Shown piece after piece: positions 36,545-45,106 of a stretch of DNA of 64,000 nucleotides (positions are counted from its first letter, which is position 1; every line of letters starts with the position of its first letter). Position numbers and translations under genes: made by a program. The DNA is from Pacificispira spongiicola. GTDB taxonomy: Bacteria; Pseudomonadota; Alphaproteobacteria; UBA8366; Aestuariispiraceae. The notes beneath the pieces were generated by a model. The model saw nothing but the letters and a program-made list of their open reading frames with translations. It was not told where the DNA came from and ran no database searches. The stretch spans positions 62,001 through 126,000 of the forward strand of contig NZ_JABBNT010000002.1 in NCBI RefSeq assembly GCF_012926505.1, in the 5' to 3' direction.

Positions 36545-37801
36545 ATGCAGGTGGCAAAGATCGCCGCGCTCGCGCTAACCGGATTGGTCGGATTGGCCGG
36601 ACCGGTCGCGGCGCAGCAACAGGAACCGCAAGTCGCCGTGGAAATGCGGCGATGTATGTCGGGCGACCTACCCGGCCGAGACCGCCTCGCCGCCTGTGAC
36701 GCGGTGCTGGAAAACGACGCCCTGAACCGCGAAGGAACGGCGTTGATGCTGGCCTATCGCGGGGCGGCGAAAACCGATCTGTTCGATTTTTCCGGCGGCG
36801 TCGACGATCTGACCCAAGCCCTGGCGTTGGAACCGAACAATACCGGCTATCTGCGTGGGCGGGCGCGCGCTTTCCGTCAGATGGAGAAGTATCAACGCGC
36901 CATCCAGGATCTGGATCTCGCGCTGGAAATTGCCCCAAAATTCTCTGATCTCTATGTCGACCGGGCCGGAAACCTTGCCGATCTGGGTGAATATGACGCG
37001 GCGTTCCGCGATTTGGATCATGCGGAACGCCTCGACCCCAGCAATCCCGAAGTCGATGTCATCCGCGCCGGGCTGTTGATCGATCGCGGACGGCCCGACG
37101 AGGCCGTGGAGGCATATCGAAAAGCCGCTGATTTGCGGCCGGACCTCCCCGAAATTGACGTCCGCCTGGGCTTCGCCACTTTTTTGAGCGGGGACGCGGA
37201 CACGGCGATCGGTCTTTTGGACAAGGCCGTCGCGGAGGGATACGACGACCCGGACGCCTTCCTCTATCGCGGTCTCGCCAATCACGCCGCCGACCGGGAT
37301 GTCGAGGCGGAAGCCGACTTTTCCAATGTCATCGAACGGGACCCGACGCTCGCACTTGCCTGGCACCGCCGGGGCGTCATCCGTATGGAGCGCAAGGACT
37401 TCGAGGACGCACGGGCCGATCTGGACGTTGCCGCGCAATTGTCGCCGTCATCCGATTATTTGAACACCCTCGCCTGGCTGCTCGTTGCCGCCGACGATCC
37501 GGCGGTCCGCGACCCGGAAGCCGCGCTGACCTATGTCGACCAGTCCATCGCGCTCGACGAAAACGCCGACAATACCGACACGGCGGGTGCGGCCTATGCG
37601 CTATTGGGCAATACCGAAGACGCGGCGCGCTATTATTTCCGGGCGATGGAACTCGGCGGGGTCGAACGGATTCGCCAGTATCAGCAGTATCTCAAGCAAC
37701 GCGGCTATTTCGACGGCCGTGTCGACGGTGTGGATGGGCCGGAAACCCGATCGGCGATCCGGGCCTTCGCCAAGGACAAACGCGTGCTATTACTCGACTA
37801 G
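36545..37801 (+). CDS. exported TPR protein with peptidoglycan-binding-like tail
   Basis: A 418-residue periplasmic protein. A signal peptide ends near VAAQ (residue 23). Roughly eight tetratricopeptide repeats fill residues 60-350; the ones around YLRGRARAFRQMEKYQRAIQ and LYVDRAGNLADLGEYDAAFR are clear. The last 45 residues (RQYQQYLKQRGYFDGRVDG ... ETRSAIRAF) form a peptidoglycan_binding_1-like motif. It may scaffold envelope proteins near the wall. It diverges from the exported protein at 36405. Confidence 0.8.
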   Translation: MQVAKIAALALTGLVGLAGPVAAQQQEPQVAVEMRRCMSGDLPGRDRLAACDAVLENDALNREGTALMLAYRGAAKTDLFDFSGGVDDLTQALALEPNNTGYLRGRARAFRQMEKYQRAIQDLDLALEIAPKFSDLYVDRAGNLADLGEYDAAFRDLDHAERLDPSNPEVDVIRAGLLIDRGRPDEAVEAYRKAADLRPDLPEIDVRLGFATFLSGDADTAIGLLDKAVAEGYDDPDAFLYRGLANHAADRDVEAEADFSNVIERDPTLALAWHRRGVIRMERKDFEDARADLDVAAQLSPSSDYLNTLAWLLVAADDPAVRDPEAALTYVDQSIALDENADNTDTAGAAYALLGNTEDAARYYFRAMELGGVERIRQYQQYLKQRGYFDGRVDGVDGPETRSAIRAFAKDKRVLLLD

Positions 37802-37844
37802 GGGCAACGCGCCCCCGCAATGATGCACAAAGGGGGCCGATCCA

Positions 37845-38201
37845 TTGCTGACCTATCTGACACTGATCTTCGCATGCCAGCTTGCAGGTGAACTTATCGC
37901 CCATGCGCTGCATTTGCCTGTTCCCGGACCGGTTCTGGGCATGGTTCTGCTGTTCGCCTTTCTGCTGGTGCGTGGGAAAATTCCGAAAGACCTTGCCACC
38001 GTTACCGACGGACTCCTCAGTCATATGTCGCTGTTGTTCGTACCGGCGGGTGTCGGAGTCATGCTGCACTTCCGGCTATTCGGCGACGATTGGCTGCCCA
38101 TCGCCGCGGCGTTGATCGTCAGCACGGCCCTGACCGTCGTCGTGACCGGCTTGATGATGGCGTGGCTGGGCAAGCGCGCCGCGACGGATATCGAAGGCTG
38201 A
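37845..38201 (+). CDS. LrgA/CidA holin-like membrane protein
   Basis: A 118-residue protein with four membrane segments. LAGELIAHALHLPVPGPVLGM near the N-terminus is the CidA/LrgA family motif. The start is TTG at 37845, with AGGGGG seven bases upstream; the two nearby ATGs are out of frame. LrgA pairs with LrgB, five bases downstream, in control of autolysis or, in some species, transport of pyruvate or other small acids. Confidence 0.88.
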   Translation: MLTYLTLIFACQLAGELIAHALHLPVPGPVLGMVLLFAFLLVRGKIPKDLATVTDGLLSHMSLLFVPAGVGVMLHFRLFGDDWLPIAAALIVSTALTVVVTGLMMAWLGKRAATDIEG

Positions 38202-38206
38202 CCGCC

Positions 38207-38929
38207 ATGGAAGACCTTCGCGATATCTGGGTTTATCTCAGCGCCACCCCGCTTTTGCATCTGACCCTGACTCTCGCCGCGTTTCGCCTAGGGGCATGGA
38301 TCTATACGCGCAGCGGGATGAATCCGGTCCTGAATCCGGTCATGATCGCAACGATCCTGATCGTGGCAATCCTGCTCGCGACCGACACGGATTATCAAAG
38401 CTATTTCGACGGGGCGCAGTTCGTGCATTTCCTGCTGGGGCCCGCGACAGTGGCGTTGGCGATCCCCCTATATCGGCAATTCGACAAGGTTCGGCGGTCC
38501 GCCCTGGCGATTTCCGTCAGCATCCTGACAGGCTCCCTGACCGCCAGCCTGTCCGCGGTTGCCATCGGATACTTCCTGGGCGCCTCCCATGACGCGACCG
38601 TGTCCTTGGCCCCGAAATCGGTAACCGCCGCCGTCGCGATGGGGATTTCCGAGAAACTGGGAGGCCTGCCCTCCTTCACGGCGGTCCTGGTCATCCTGAC
38701 AGGGATAACCGGCGCCATGATGGGACCATTCCTGCTGACCCTGTTCCGCATCAAGTCATGGCCCGCGCGCGGCCTGGCCATGGGTACCGCGGCGCATGGG
38801 ATCGGGACCGCCCGCGCCTTGCAGGTGAACGAGGTCGCGGGGGCGTTTTCCGGTCTCGCCATGGGGTTGAACGCCCTGGCCACGGCGATCCTGCTGCCGC
38901 TGATATGGACAGTTCTGTTCGCCGCATAA
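38207..38929 (+). CDS. LrgB-family membrane protein
   Basis: A 240-residue protein with about seven membrane segments. LLGPATVALAIPLYRQ and PKSVTAAVAMGISEKLGG are family hallmarks, as is GTAAHGIGTARALQ near the end. The ATG at 38207 is preferred over upstream frames that overlap lrgA. It forms a two-gene operon with the LrgA homologue and is followed by a terminator. Confidence 0.92.
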   Translation: MEDLRDIWVYLSATPLLHLTLTLAAFRLGAWIYTRSGMNPVLNPVMIATILIVAILLATDTDYQSYFDGAQFVHFLLGPATVALAIPLYRQFDKVRRSALAISVSILTGSLTASLSAVAIGYFLGASHDATVSLAPKSVTAAVAMGISEKLGGLPSFTAVLVILTGITGAMMGPFLLTLFRIKSWPARGLAMGTAAHGIGTARALQVNEVAGAFSGLAMGLNALATAILLPLIWTVLFAA

Positions 38930-38933
38930 GGAA

Positions 38934-38963
38934 AGGGCGCTTCCGATTTCCCGGAAGCGCCCT
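38934..38963. terminator. bidirectional terminator between lrgB and the BMP transporter
   Basis: AGGGCGCTTCC (38934-38944) pairs with GGAAGCGCCCT (38953-38963) around an 8-base loop. It sits between convergent genes, with A-rich sequence before it, so it probably serves mainly the minus-strand transporter operon and partly lrgB. Confidence 0.75.
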
Positions 38964-38989
38964 GCCCGATTAATTGGCCGAAACGAAAA

Positions 38990-40072
38990 TCAGCCCGGCA
39001 CTTTGCCGTTCACGCCTTCCACATACCAGTTCATGCCCAGCAGATCGCCGTCAGACAGCGTGGCACCCTCTGCCACGACAACCTCGCCTGCCTGGTTTTT
39101 GATCGGGCCCATGAACGGATGGCTGGTTCCGGCGATGATCGCTTCTTCCATCGCCTTGGCTTCGGCGACGACGTTTTCCGGCAACGCCTTGTTGAAGGCC
39201 GACATGTTGACCATGCCCGTGCTCAGGCCGCCCCATGTGTCGGTCGATTCCCAGGTGCCGTCGAGCGCCGCCTGGACGCGGTTGATATAGTAGGGGTCCC
39301 AATGATCGACGATGGCGGTCATATGGGCTTCCGGGCCGAAGCGTTCCATGTCCGACGCCTGACCGACGGCCCAGATGCCGCGTTCCGCCGCCGTCTGCAC
39401 CGGCGCCGGGGAATCCGTATGCTGCAGCAGGATATCCGCACCCTGGTCGATCAGGGCCTTGGCTGCATCGGCTTCCTTGCCCGGATTGTACCATTCGCCG
39501 ATCCAGATCGGGGTAACCTCGATCGCCGGATTGATGCGCCGCGCCGCGACGGTGAAGGCGTTGATGCCGCGGAAAACCTCCGGAATCGGAACCGACGCGA
39601 CGTAACCGACCTTGTTCGTCTTGGACATGTGCCCCGCAAGGACACCGACAACGGCACGGCCCTCATAGAAGCGCGCGGCATAGGTCGACATGTTCTTTTC
39701 ACGCATGAAGCCGGTCGCATGTTCGAACATGACGTCCGGGAACATCTTCGCAACCTTCAGTGTCGGGTTCATATACCCGAAGGACGTCGTGAAAATCAGC
39801 TTGTGACCCGACCGCACCATCTGGGTAATGACGCGTTCGGCATCGGCCCCTTCCGGCACGCTTTCGACATAGCTGGTTTCGACCTTGTCCCCGAAGGCCT
39901 TTTCAACCGCCAGACGCCCCTGATCGTGCTGATAGGACCAGCCGTGATCGCCGATTGGGCCGACATAGATGAAACCGACTTTCAGCGGATCCGCAGCGCG
40001 GGCCGGCAGTGCCGCCGACGCCCCGAGCGCCAAGGTCATCGCTGAGAACGAACGACGCGTTAGCTTAGTCAT
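38990..40072 (-). CDS. BMP-family (nucleoside-type) ABC binding protein
   Basis: A 360-residue periplasmic or membrane-anchored binding protein of the Bmp/Med family. The N-terminus has a twin-arginine-like signal (TRRSFSAMTLALGASAALPARA). The mature part starts KVGFIYVGPIGDHGWSYQHD, the family hallmark, and TSFGYMNPTLKVAKMFPD follows. Members bind purine nucleosides or related compounds. ATG 40072 has GAGAGGGAGAG upstream; the open frame beyond it overlaps the permease in another phase. It is the last gene of a four-gene importer operon. Confidence 0.92.
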   Translation of the reverse strand: MTKLTRRSFSAMTLALGASAALPARAADPLKVGFIYVGPIGDHGWSYQHDQGRLAVEKAFGDKVETSYVESVPEGADAERVITQMVRSGHKLIFTTSFGYMNPTLKVAKMFPDVMFEHATGFMREKNMSTYAARFYEGRAVVGVLAGHMSKTNKVGYVASVPIPEVFRGINAFTVAARRINPAIEVTPIWIGEWYNPGKEADAAKALIDQGADILLQHTDSPAPVQTAAERGIWAVGQASDMERFGPEAHMTAIVDHWDPYYINRVQAALDGTWESTDTWGGLSTGMVNMSAFNKALPENVVAEAKAMEEAIIAGTSHPFMGPIKNQAGEVVVAEGATLSDGDLLGMNWYVEGVNGKVPG

Positions 40073-40122
40073 GATTACACTCTCCCTCTCTTCTCCATAT
40101 TGAAAACATGATCCGTCGGCCC

Positions 40123-41046
40123 CTAACCGTCCGGATGGAAAACCTTGCCGATGCTGGCCGGTGCGTTCAGGCGGATGCGCGCAGCGTCGCGCGAAATCAC
40201 GACCAGAACGACGATCGTCGCCAGATAGGGCGTCATATTCAGGAACTGCGACGGGATATGGATGATCCCCATGCTTTGCAGATGCAATTGCGCCAGCGTC
40301 AATCCGCCGAACAGATAGGCGCCCAGCAGGACTTTGCCCGGCTGCCATGTCGCGAAGACGACAAGCGCAAGCGCAATCCAGCCGCGACCGGCCGTCATCG
40401 CCTCTGCCCACATCGGCGTGTAGGACAGGGACAGGAATGCCCCGCCCAAACCCGCCATGGCCCCGCCGAACAGGACCGCCAGCAGGCGGATGCGGATCAC
40501 CGGGTAACCGATGGCATGGGCCGCCGACGGATTTTCGCCGACAGACCGCAGGATCAACCCGGCACGGCTGCGATACAGGAACCACGCGACCGCGCCCGAC
40601 AGGACGATGGACAGATAGACGAGGCCGTCCTGCCCGAAAAAGATCGGCCCAAGGACGGGAATATCGGTCAGACCCGGAACATACAGCTTGGGCAGCGCCG
40701 GCAGCGGCGTCCCGACATAGCCGCGCCCCAGAAGGGCGCTGAGGCCGATCCCGAACAAGGTCAGGGCCAGTCCGGTCGCCACCTGATTGGCCAAAAGGCC
40801 CAACACCATGATCGCGAACAGAAAGGCAAGCGCCATCCCCATCGCGGCCCCGGCGGCGGCGGCCAGCATCCCGTTCCCCGTTTCCACACCGACGATAAAG
40901 GCGACAACCGCGCCGCCGAGCATCATGCCTTCGACACCCAGATTGAGGACGCCGGATTTCTCCACCACCAATTCCCCCATGGCGGCGAATAGAAGCGGTG
41001 TCGCGGCGGCGATGACCGACAGAACGATCGGTGCGAGACTTTCCAT
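40123..41046 (-). CDS. nucleoside-type ABC transporter permease 2
   Basis: A 307-residue permease with about eight to nine membrane segments. AMGELVVEKSGVLNLGVEGMMLGG at the N-terminus and SVGENPSAAHAIGYPVIRIR match the YufQ/NupQ-type permeases that work with BMP binding proteins. It follows the other permease after five bases and precedes the binding protein gene. Confidence 0.92.
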   Translation of the reverse strand: MESLAPIVLSVIAAATPLLFAAMGELVVEKSGVLNLGVEGMMLGGAVVAFIVGVETGNGMLAAAAGAAMGMALAFLFAIMVLGLLANQVATGLALTLFGIGLSALLGRGYVGTPLPALPKLYVPGLTDIPVLGPIFFGQDGLVYLSIVLSGAVAWFLYRSRAGLILRSVGENPSAAHAIGYPVIRIRLLAVLFGGAMAGLGGAFLSLSYTPMWAEAMTAGRGWIALALVVFATWQPGKVLLGAYLFGGLTLAQLHLQSMGIIHIPSQFLNMTPYLATIVVLVVISRDAARIRLNAPASIGKVFHPDG

Positions 41047-41051
41047 GCTCC

Positions 41052-42125
41052 CTACCCCTCTTCCGACCGACGGCTGCCGAAACGGATGCGATAATGCGCC
41101 AAAACGTCTGACGCGAGCAGGAAAAACAGCAACATGCCCTGAAACACCCCAGTCACGGCGAGCGGCAGGCGCATCACGATCTGCGCGGTCTCCCCGCCGA
41201 TATAGCTGAGCGCCATCAGAAGCGCCGCCAGCAAGATGCCCACCGGATGCAGCCGCCCCAGGAAGGCGACGATAATCGCGGTGAAGCCGTAGCCGGGCGA
41301 AATCGACGGGGTCAATTGTCCGATGGGTCCCGAGACCTCAATCACCCCCGCCAGTCCGGCAAGCGCGCCGGTGGTCAGCAAGGTTACCCAAACGACCTTC
41401 GAACTGCTGAACCCGGCATAACCCGCGGCGGGAGGCGTCAGGCCGACGACCTTGATCTGGAAACCGATCAGGGTGCGGGAAACGACGAACCACGAAACAA
41501 CAACGGCGAACAATGCGATCGGGAAGCCGATATGCATCCGGGAGTTTTCGAACAAGGTCGGCAACGTCGCGGAGTCGTGGAACAGCCGCGACTGAGGGAA
41601 GCCGAACCCCATCGGGTCCTTCCACGGCCCCGTCACCAGATAGACGAGCAACAGGCCCGCAACATAGGTCAGCATAAGACTGACCAGGATTTCATTAGCG
41701 TTGAACCGAACTTTCAGGAACGCCGGTATCGCGGCCCAGAATGCCCCTCCGACCATGCCGCCCAGCAGCATCAGCGGCAGCAGCCACGGCCCCTCCACCC
41801 CATAAAAGGCGAGCGCGACCCCGCCGCCGGTAATCGCGCCCAGGATCAACTGCCCTTCCGCGCCGATATTCCAGACATTCCCTCGGAAACCGAGCGCCAG
41901 CCCCACCGCGATCATGGCCAACGGCGTCGCCTTCACGGTCAGTTCGCTCAACCCATAGAGGTCGGAAATCGGCAGGATGAAATAGGCGTGCAATGCCTCC
42001 AACGGGTCGAAGCCGAGCGCCGCAAACATCACCGCACCGGACAAAATTGTCAGTCCTACCGCCAGGACCGGTGTGGCGTAGAGCCAGAAGCGGGACACTT
42101 CGAGACGGCGTTCCAAGGCAATCAT
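41052..42125 (-). CDS. nucleoside-type ABC transporter permease 1
   Basis: A 357-residue permease with about nine membrane segments. ATPLAMIAVGLALGFRGNVWNIGAEGQL is cut from the conserved family block (GNVWNIGAEGQ is the key part), and SPGYGFTAIIVAFLGRLHP near residue 280 is also typical. It corresponds to YufP/NupP. Its ATG overlaps the ATPase stop (ATGA). Confidence 0.92.
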   Translation of the reverse strand: MIALERRLEVSRFWLYATPVLAVGLTILSGAVMFAALGFDPLEALHAYFILPISDLYGLSELTVKATPLAMIAVGLALGFRGNVWNIGAEGQLILGAITGGGVALAFYGVEGPWLLPLMLLGGMVGGAFWAAIPAFLKVRFNANEILVSLMLTYVAGLLLVYLVTGPWKDPMGFGFPQSRLFHDSATLPTLFENSRMHIGFPIALFAVVVSWFVVSRTLIGFQIKVVGLTPPAAGYAGFSSSKVVWVTLLTTGALAGLAGVIEVSGPIGQLTPSISPGYGFTAIIVAFLGRLHPVGILLAALLMALSYIGGETAQIVMRLPLAVTGVFQGMLLFFLLASDVLAHYRIRFGSRRSEEG

Positions 42126-43714
42126 GCGGGCGTCGCCTCCGTCGGCGTTTCGAACAACCCGCCCATCAGCAACCCGACATCCTCCGCGCTTGTGGCATGG
42201 GTCGGGCGGCTTTCCGACAAATGACCGTCGAAAATGACCGCGACGCGGTCCGAAATCGTGAACAATTCATCCAGATCCTGGCTAACGACAATCACGCCGG
42301 CGCCACTGCGCGCCAGATCGACAAGCGCGGTTTGAATTGCGGCGGCGGATCCCGCATCGACGCCCCAGGTCGGCTGCGCGGCGATCAACAGTTTCGGGTC
42401 CTGCATGATCTCGCGCCCGATGATGAATTTTTGCAGGTTCCCGCCGGATAGGCTGCGCGCCGCGGCACCGCTACCCGCGCTGACAACGCCGAAGGCGGAA
42501 ATAACCTGTTCGGCCTTTTCCCGGGTCTTGGAGAAGGAAATCAAACCGCGCCGCACCAATTTCCAGCGACCCCAGCCGCTCAGCAGCGCATTCTCTTCCA
42601 ATGCCAGATCCGGCACGGCACCATGTCCCAGCCGTTCTTCCGGGACGAAAACGATGCCCATGTCACGACGACCGCGCGCGCCGACCCGGCCGATGGACTT
42701 TCCTTCGAACCGAACCCAGTCATCGCGTTGCGCTATGCGTTCACCGCTTAGCGCCGCCAGAAGCGTATTCTGCCCGTTGCCGGCAACACCGGCGATACCC
42801 AGAACCTCACCCGGTCGAACAGACAGGCAGATATTCTTAAGGCTCGTACCGAAGGGGGACGCGGCTTCCATACTCAACCCCTCGACGGTCAACAGTGCAT
42901 CGCCGTCTTCCGTGTGAACCGGCTTTCCGATTTTCGGACCGTCGAAAGATCGCCCGATCATCATCGCCGCCAGGGAATTCGGCGTTTCCTGCGACGGATC
43001 GCAGCTATCGACCACTTTCCCGCCGCGCAGGATCGTCGCACGGTCGCACAGGTCCCGAATTTCCTGAAGCTTGTGAGAAATATACAGAACCGTTCGCCCG
43101 TCCGCCTTCAACCGGCGCAGCACGTCGAACAGCTTGTCGACCTCCGCCGGGGTCAGGACGGATGTCGGTTCGTCCATGATGATCAGCTTCGGGTCCTGCA
43201 TCAGACAGCGGACGATCTCGACGCGCTGACGTTCCCCCACCGACAATTCATAGACGATGCGATCGGGATCGAGCGCCAGACCGTATTCGTTGCTCAGCCG
43301 TTTGATTTCGGCGACCAGCGCCGGGTCGCGCCCTGTTCCGCGACTGAGCGCCAGGGCGACGTTGTCCGCGACGCTCAATGTCTCGAACAGGGAGAAATGC
43401 TGGAACACCATGCCGATGCCCAGAGTCCGGGCAGCGGCGGGATTGGCGATCTCGACTTCCTCGCCTTCCCATAAAATCCGGCCCGAATCGGCGTGTTGAA
43501 CGCCATACAGGATTTTCACCAGGGTGGACTTCCCGGCCCCGTTTTCACCCAACAGCGCGTGTATCTCGCCGCGTTCCAAATCGAGGGAGACATGGTCGTT
43601 GGCAACACAGCCGGGGAACCGTTTTGTAACGTCGCGCACCGAAAGCCTCATCGGGATTTCGGCGGTTTTTCCTGCATTCACGGCTGTTTTGGAAACGCTC
43701 GTATCGACCTGCAT
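42122..43714 (-). CDS. nucleoside-type ABC transporter double ATPase
   Basis: A 530-residue protein with two ABC domains in tandem, as in sugar- and nucleoside-type importers. The first has Walker A GENGAGKST (about 55-63) and Walker B KLIIMDEPTSVL. The second lacks a canonical Walker A (GVAGNGQNT near 300), as is usual in this family, but keeps SLSGGNLQKFIIGRE. The start at 43714 has no clear ribosome-binding site and sits against a hairpin; an ATG at 43651 (MRLSVRDVTKRFPG) is equally plausible and gives the more usual length. Confidence 0.92.
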   Translation of the reverse strand: MQVDTSVSKTAVNAGKTAEIPMRLSVRDVTKRFPGCVANDHVSLDLERGEIHALLGENGAGKSTLVKILYGVQHADSGRILWEGEEVEIANPAAARTLGIGMVFQHFSLFETLSVADNVALALSRGTGRDPALVAEIKRLSNEYGLALDPDRIVYELSVGERQRVEIVRCLMQDPKLIIMDEPTSVLTPAEVDKLFDVLRRLKADGRTVLYISHKLQEIRDLCDRATILRGGKVVDSCDPSQETPNSLAAMMIGRSFDGPKIGKPVHTEDGDALLTVEGLSMEAASPFGTSLKNICLSVRPGEVLGIAGVAGNGQNTLLAALSGERIAQRDDWVRFEGKSIGRVGARGRRDMGIVFVPEERLGHGAVPDLALEENALLSGWGRWKLVRRGLISFSKTREKAEQVISAFGVVSAGSGAAARSLSGGNLQKFIIGREIMQDPKLLIAAQPTWGVDAGSAAAIQTALVDLARSGAGVIVVSQDLDELFTISDRVAVIFDGHLSESRPTHATSAEDVGLLMGGLFETPTEATPA

Positions 43715-43747
43715 GGAAAGTTTCTATATTGCGTTGCAATACTTTCC
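43715..43747 (-). promoter_or_regulatory. long hairpin directly before the ABC ATPase start
   Basis: On the minus strand GGAAAGT pairs with ACTTTCC and ATTGC pairs with GCAAT around an AAC loop, forming a 12-bp stem interrupted by a 6-base bulge, ending at the ATG. At DNA level TATTGC-GTT-GCAATA (43727-43741) is a palindrome that could be an operator. Either way it would control the transporter. Confidence 0.5.
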
Positions 43748-43816
43748 AAGGGACTACATGTCGATTTCATGAATTTTTGCCGTGACCAAATCAAATTAAT
43801 TCCCTATGCTCACAAC

Positions 43817-43986
43817 ATATTCAAGCGACAGTGAGGACCGCCAAGGACCTCCGGCAAGTCGCCATGACCCAAGTTTAGGGAGGGTCGTTGCGGGTTTCTC
43901 GTAACATCGAGGCAACGCTTTAGTGCGGGACGTAGAAGTTGGGAATGGGATGACGGGATCGCCTCAAGCGGTCCCGTTTCCGTTTT
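43817..43986 (+). ncRNA. candidate small RNA A, about 170 nt
   Basis: A stretch without a credible gene that ends in a strong intrinsic terminator. GTGACC (43782-43787) and TATGCT (43805-43810), 17 bases apart, could be its promoter. A hairpin with CGTTGC/GCAACG outer and CTCG/CGAG inner arms lies at about 43887-43918. I recognise no known RNA family (not tmRNA, SRP RNA, RNase P or 6S). The 5' end is a guess from the promoter. Confidence 0.4.
43953..43986 (+). terminator. intrinsic terminator of candidate small RNA A
   Basis: ACGGGATCGC (43953-43962) pairs with GCGGTCCCGT (43968-43977) over ten pairs, one a G-U, with a CTCAA loop, followed by TTCCGTTTTT. The run of T is downstream on plus, so it ends a plus-strand transcript although no plus-strand gene precedes it. 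Confidence 0.8.
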
Positions 43987-44029
43987 TGGGGTATTCCCTT
44001 CTTGACGACGCCCTTATCCCTGCCCTAAG

Positions 44030-44134
44030 TTTCGATCAGCGCCGATTTGAAGCTCAGCTTGCGGGCGCTTTACAAATGCAGCTAAAGCGGGACGGCACAA
44101 ACCGCCCGGCACATGCTGCGGCGGTTTTTCTTTT
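44030..44134 (+). ncRNA. candidate small RNA B, about 105 nt
   Basis: Between two plus-strand terminators. A -35-like TTGACG lies at 44002-44007, with only a weak -10 near 44025. The interval folds into a hairpin with AGCGCC/GGCGCT outer arms (44038-44043/44064-44069) and AAGC/GCTT inner arms, then about 28 unpaired bases, then a terminator. That layout is typical of trans-acting bacterial small RNAs. No family was recognised. Confidence 0.4.
44099..44134 (+). terminator. intrinsic terminator of candidate small RNA B
   Basis: AAACCGCC (44099-44106) pairs with GGCGGTTT (44120-44127) around a 13-base loop, followed by a T-rich tail (TTTTTCTTTT). Confidence 0.8.
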
Positions 44135-44463
44135 GGCTTCGGTATACTACCGGGCGTGGGAACGACCGACCGCCGGTTCTCCAAACACCGGCTTTGTAAT
44201 TTCCCCGCAAGCCTCCCCCGACAATCGACGCATTCGATGGCGAACGGCTTTCATTCGGCCCGACGCGCATCCGCGGTGATTTGAGGATCAGCTTGCACCG
44301 CGTCATCAACTGCTAAAGCGACGCCAGGGTCGATGTCCTTCCATTCGGGACGAAGCCGACGGCGCGGATCCTCGTTGGAGAAATCCGGAGCCCCGGAACC
44401 GAGCGGTCTAAACAGGCACCGCATCCGGTTCCGGGCGCGCCGAAAACGAGAGGATGCAAGACA
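44135..44463. other. 329-base gap before the OsmC gene
   Basis: No credible coding frame. CGGTA-TAC-TACCG at 44140-44152 is a short palindrome that includes TATACT, a possible -10 without a matching -35. Otherwise nothing is recognised; it presumably holds the promoter of the OsmC gene. Confidence 0.3.
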
Positions 44464-45027
44464 ATGACGACGACCGTTCACACCCCGATTTCCGCAACCT
44501 TCGACGCCGTGGCCGAGCGTATCGCCCAGGACCCGTCCGCCGCGATCGCCCGGTTCGAAGTCCATTCGCGCCAAATCGCCGGTCTGCATAGCGAGGTCGA
44601 GGCAGGCGATTTCCTGCTGACCGTCGACGAGCCCACTGCCCATGGCGGTCAGGGGTTAGGCCCCAACCCGGTACAATTGATCCTGGCGGCCATCGCGTCC
44701 TGCCAGGAAATCACCTATCGCCTCTATGCCGACCGTCTGGGAATTCCATTGCGCAGCGTCGCCGTGTCGGTTACCGGCGATATCGACCTGCGCGGTCTGT
44801 TCGCGCTGGACGCCGGTACGCGGCCCGGTCTGCGCGGTCTGGATATCCGCGTCGACCTGGACAGCGACGCAGATCCGGAACGGCTGGACTATCTGAAACG
44901 CACCGTGGATGCGCACTGCCCGGTCCTGGACATCATCCGGAACGCGACGCCCGTCGCCGCCCGGCGTGTTTCCGAATCCGACATCGATCGTGCCGAAACG
45001 CCGTTCCTCGCCGGGCTTGCGGGCTAA
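44464..45027 (+). CDS. OsmC-family peroxiredoxin-like protein
   Basis: A 187-residue OsmC/Ohr-fold protein. The two conserved cysteines are in AAIASCQEITYRLYA and TVDAHCPVLDI, the pattern that reduces organic hydroperoxides in this family. GLGPNPVQLILAAIASC is the helix start typical of OsmC. GAGAGGATG before the ATG is a fair ribosome-binding site. Some homologues act on other substrates, so the peroxide role is inferred. Confidence 0.9.
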   Translation: MTTTVHTPISATFDAVAERIAQDPSAAIARFEVHSRQIAGLHSEVEAGDFLLTVDEPTAHGGQGLGPNPVQLILAAIASCQEITYRLYADRLGIPLRSVAVSVTGDIDLRGLFALDAGTRPGLRGLDIRVDLDSDADPERLDYLKRTVDAHCPVLDIIRNATPVAARRVSESDIDRAETPFLAGLAG

Positions 45028-45106
45028 TGTCGCACAGGATTGCAGACCCGAGGACGCCCCGGTAGGCTGCCGCAGCTTTGCGAAAATGTTTGGGGAGTAC
45101 ACGACC

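Noticed and set aside
40073-40585. Extension of the BMP binding protein frame upstream
   Set aside because: It overlaps the permease gene out of phase; the ATG at 40072 has a strong ribosome-binding site and gives a signal peptide.
43817-44134. tRNA, tmRNA, SRP RNA or RNase P in the gene-free stretch
   Set aside because: None of the conserved boxes of these RNAs is present; only generic hairpins and terminators are seen.
43923-44279. A 118-codon plus-strand frame
   Set aside because: It would be crossed by two strong plus-strand terminators and shows no family features.
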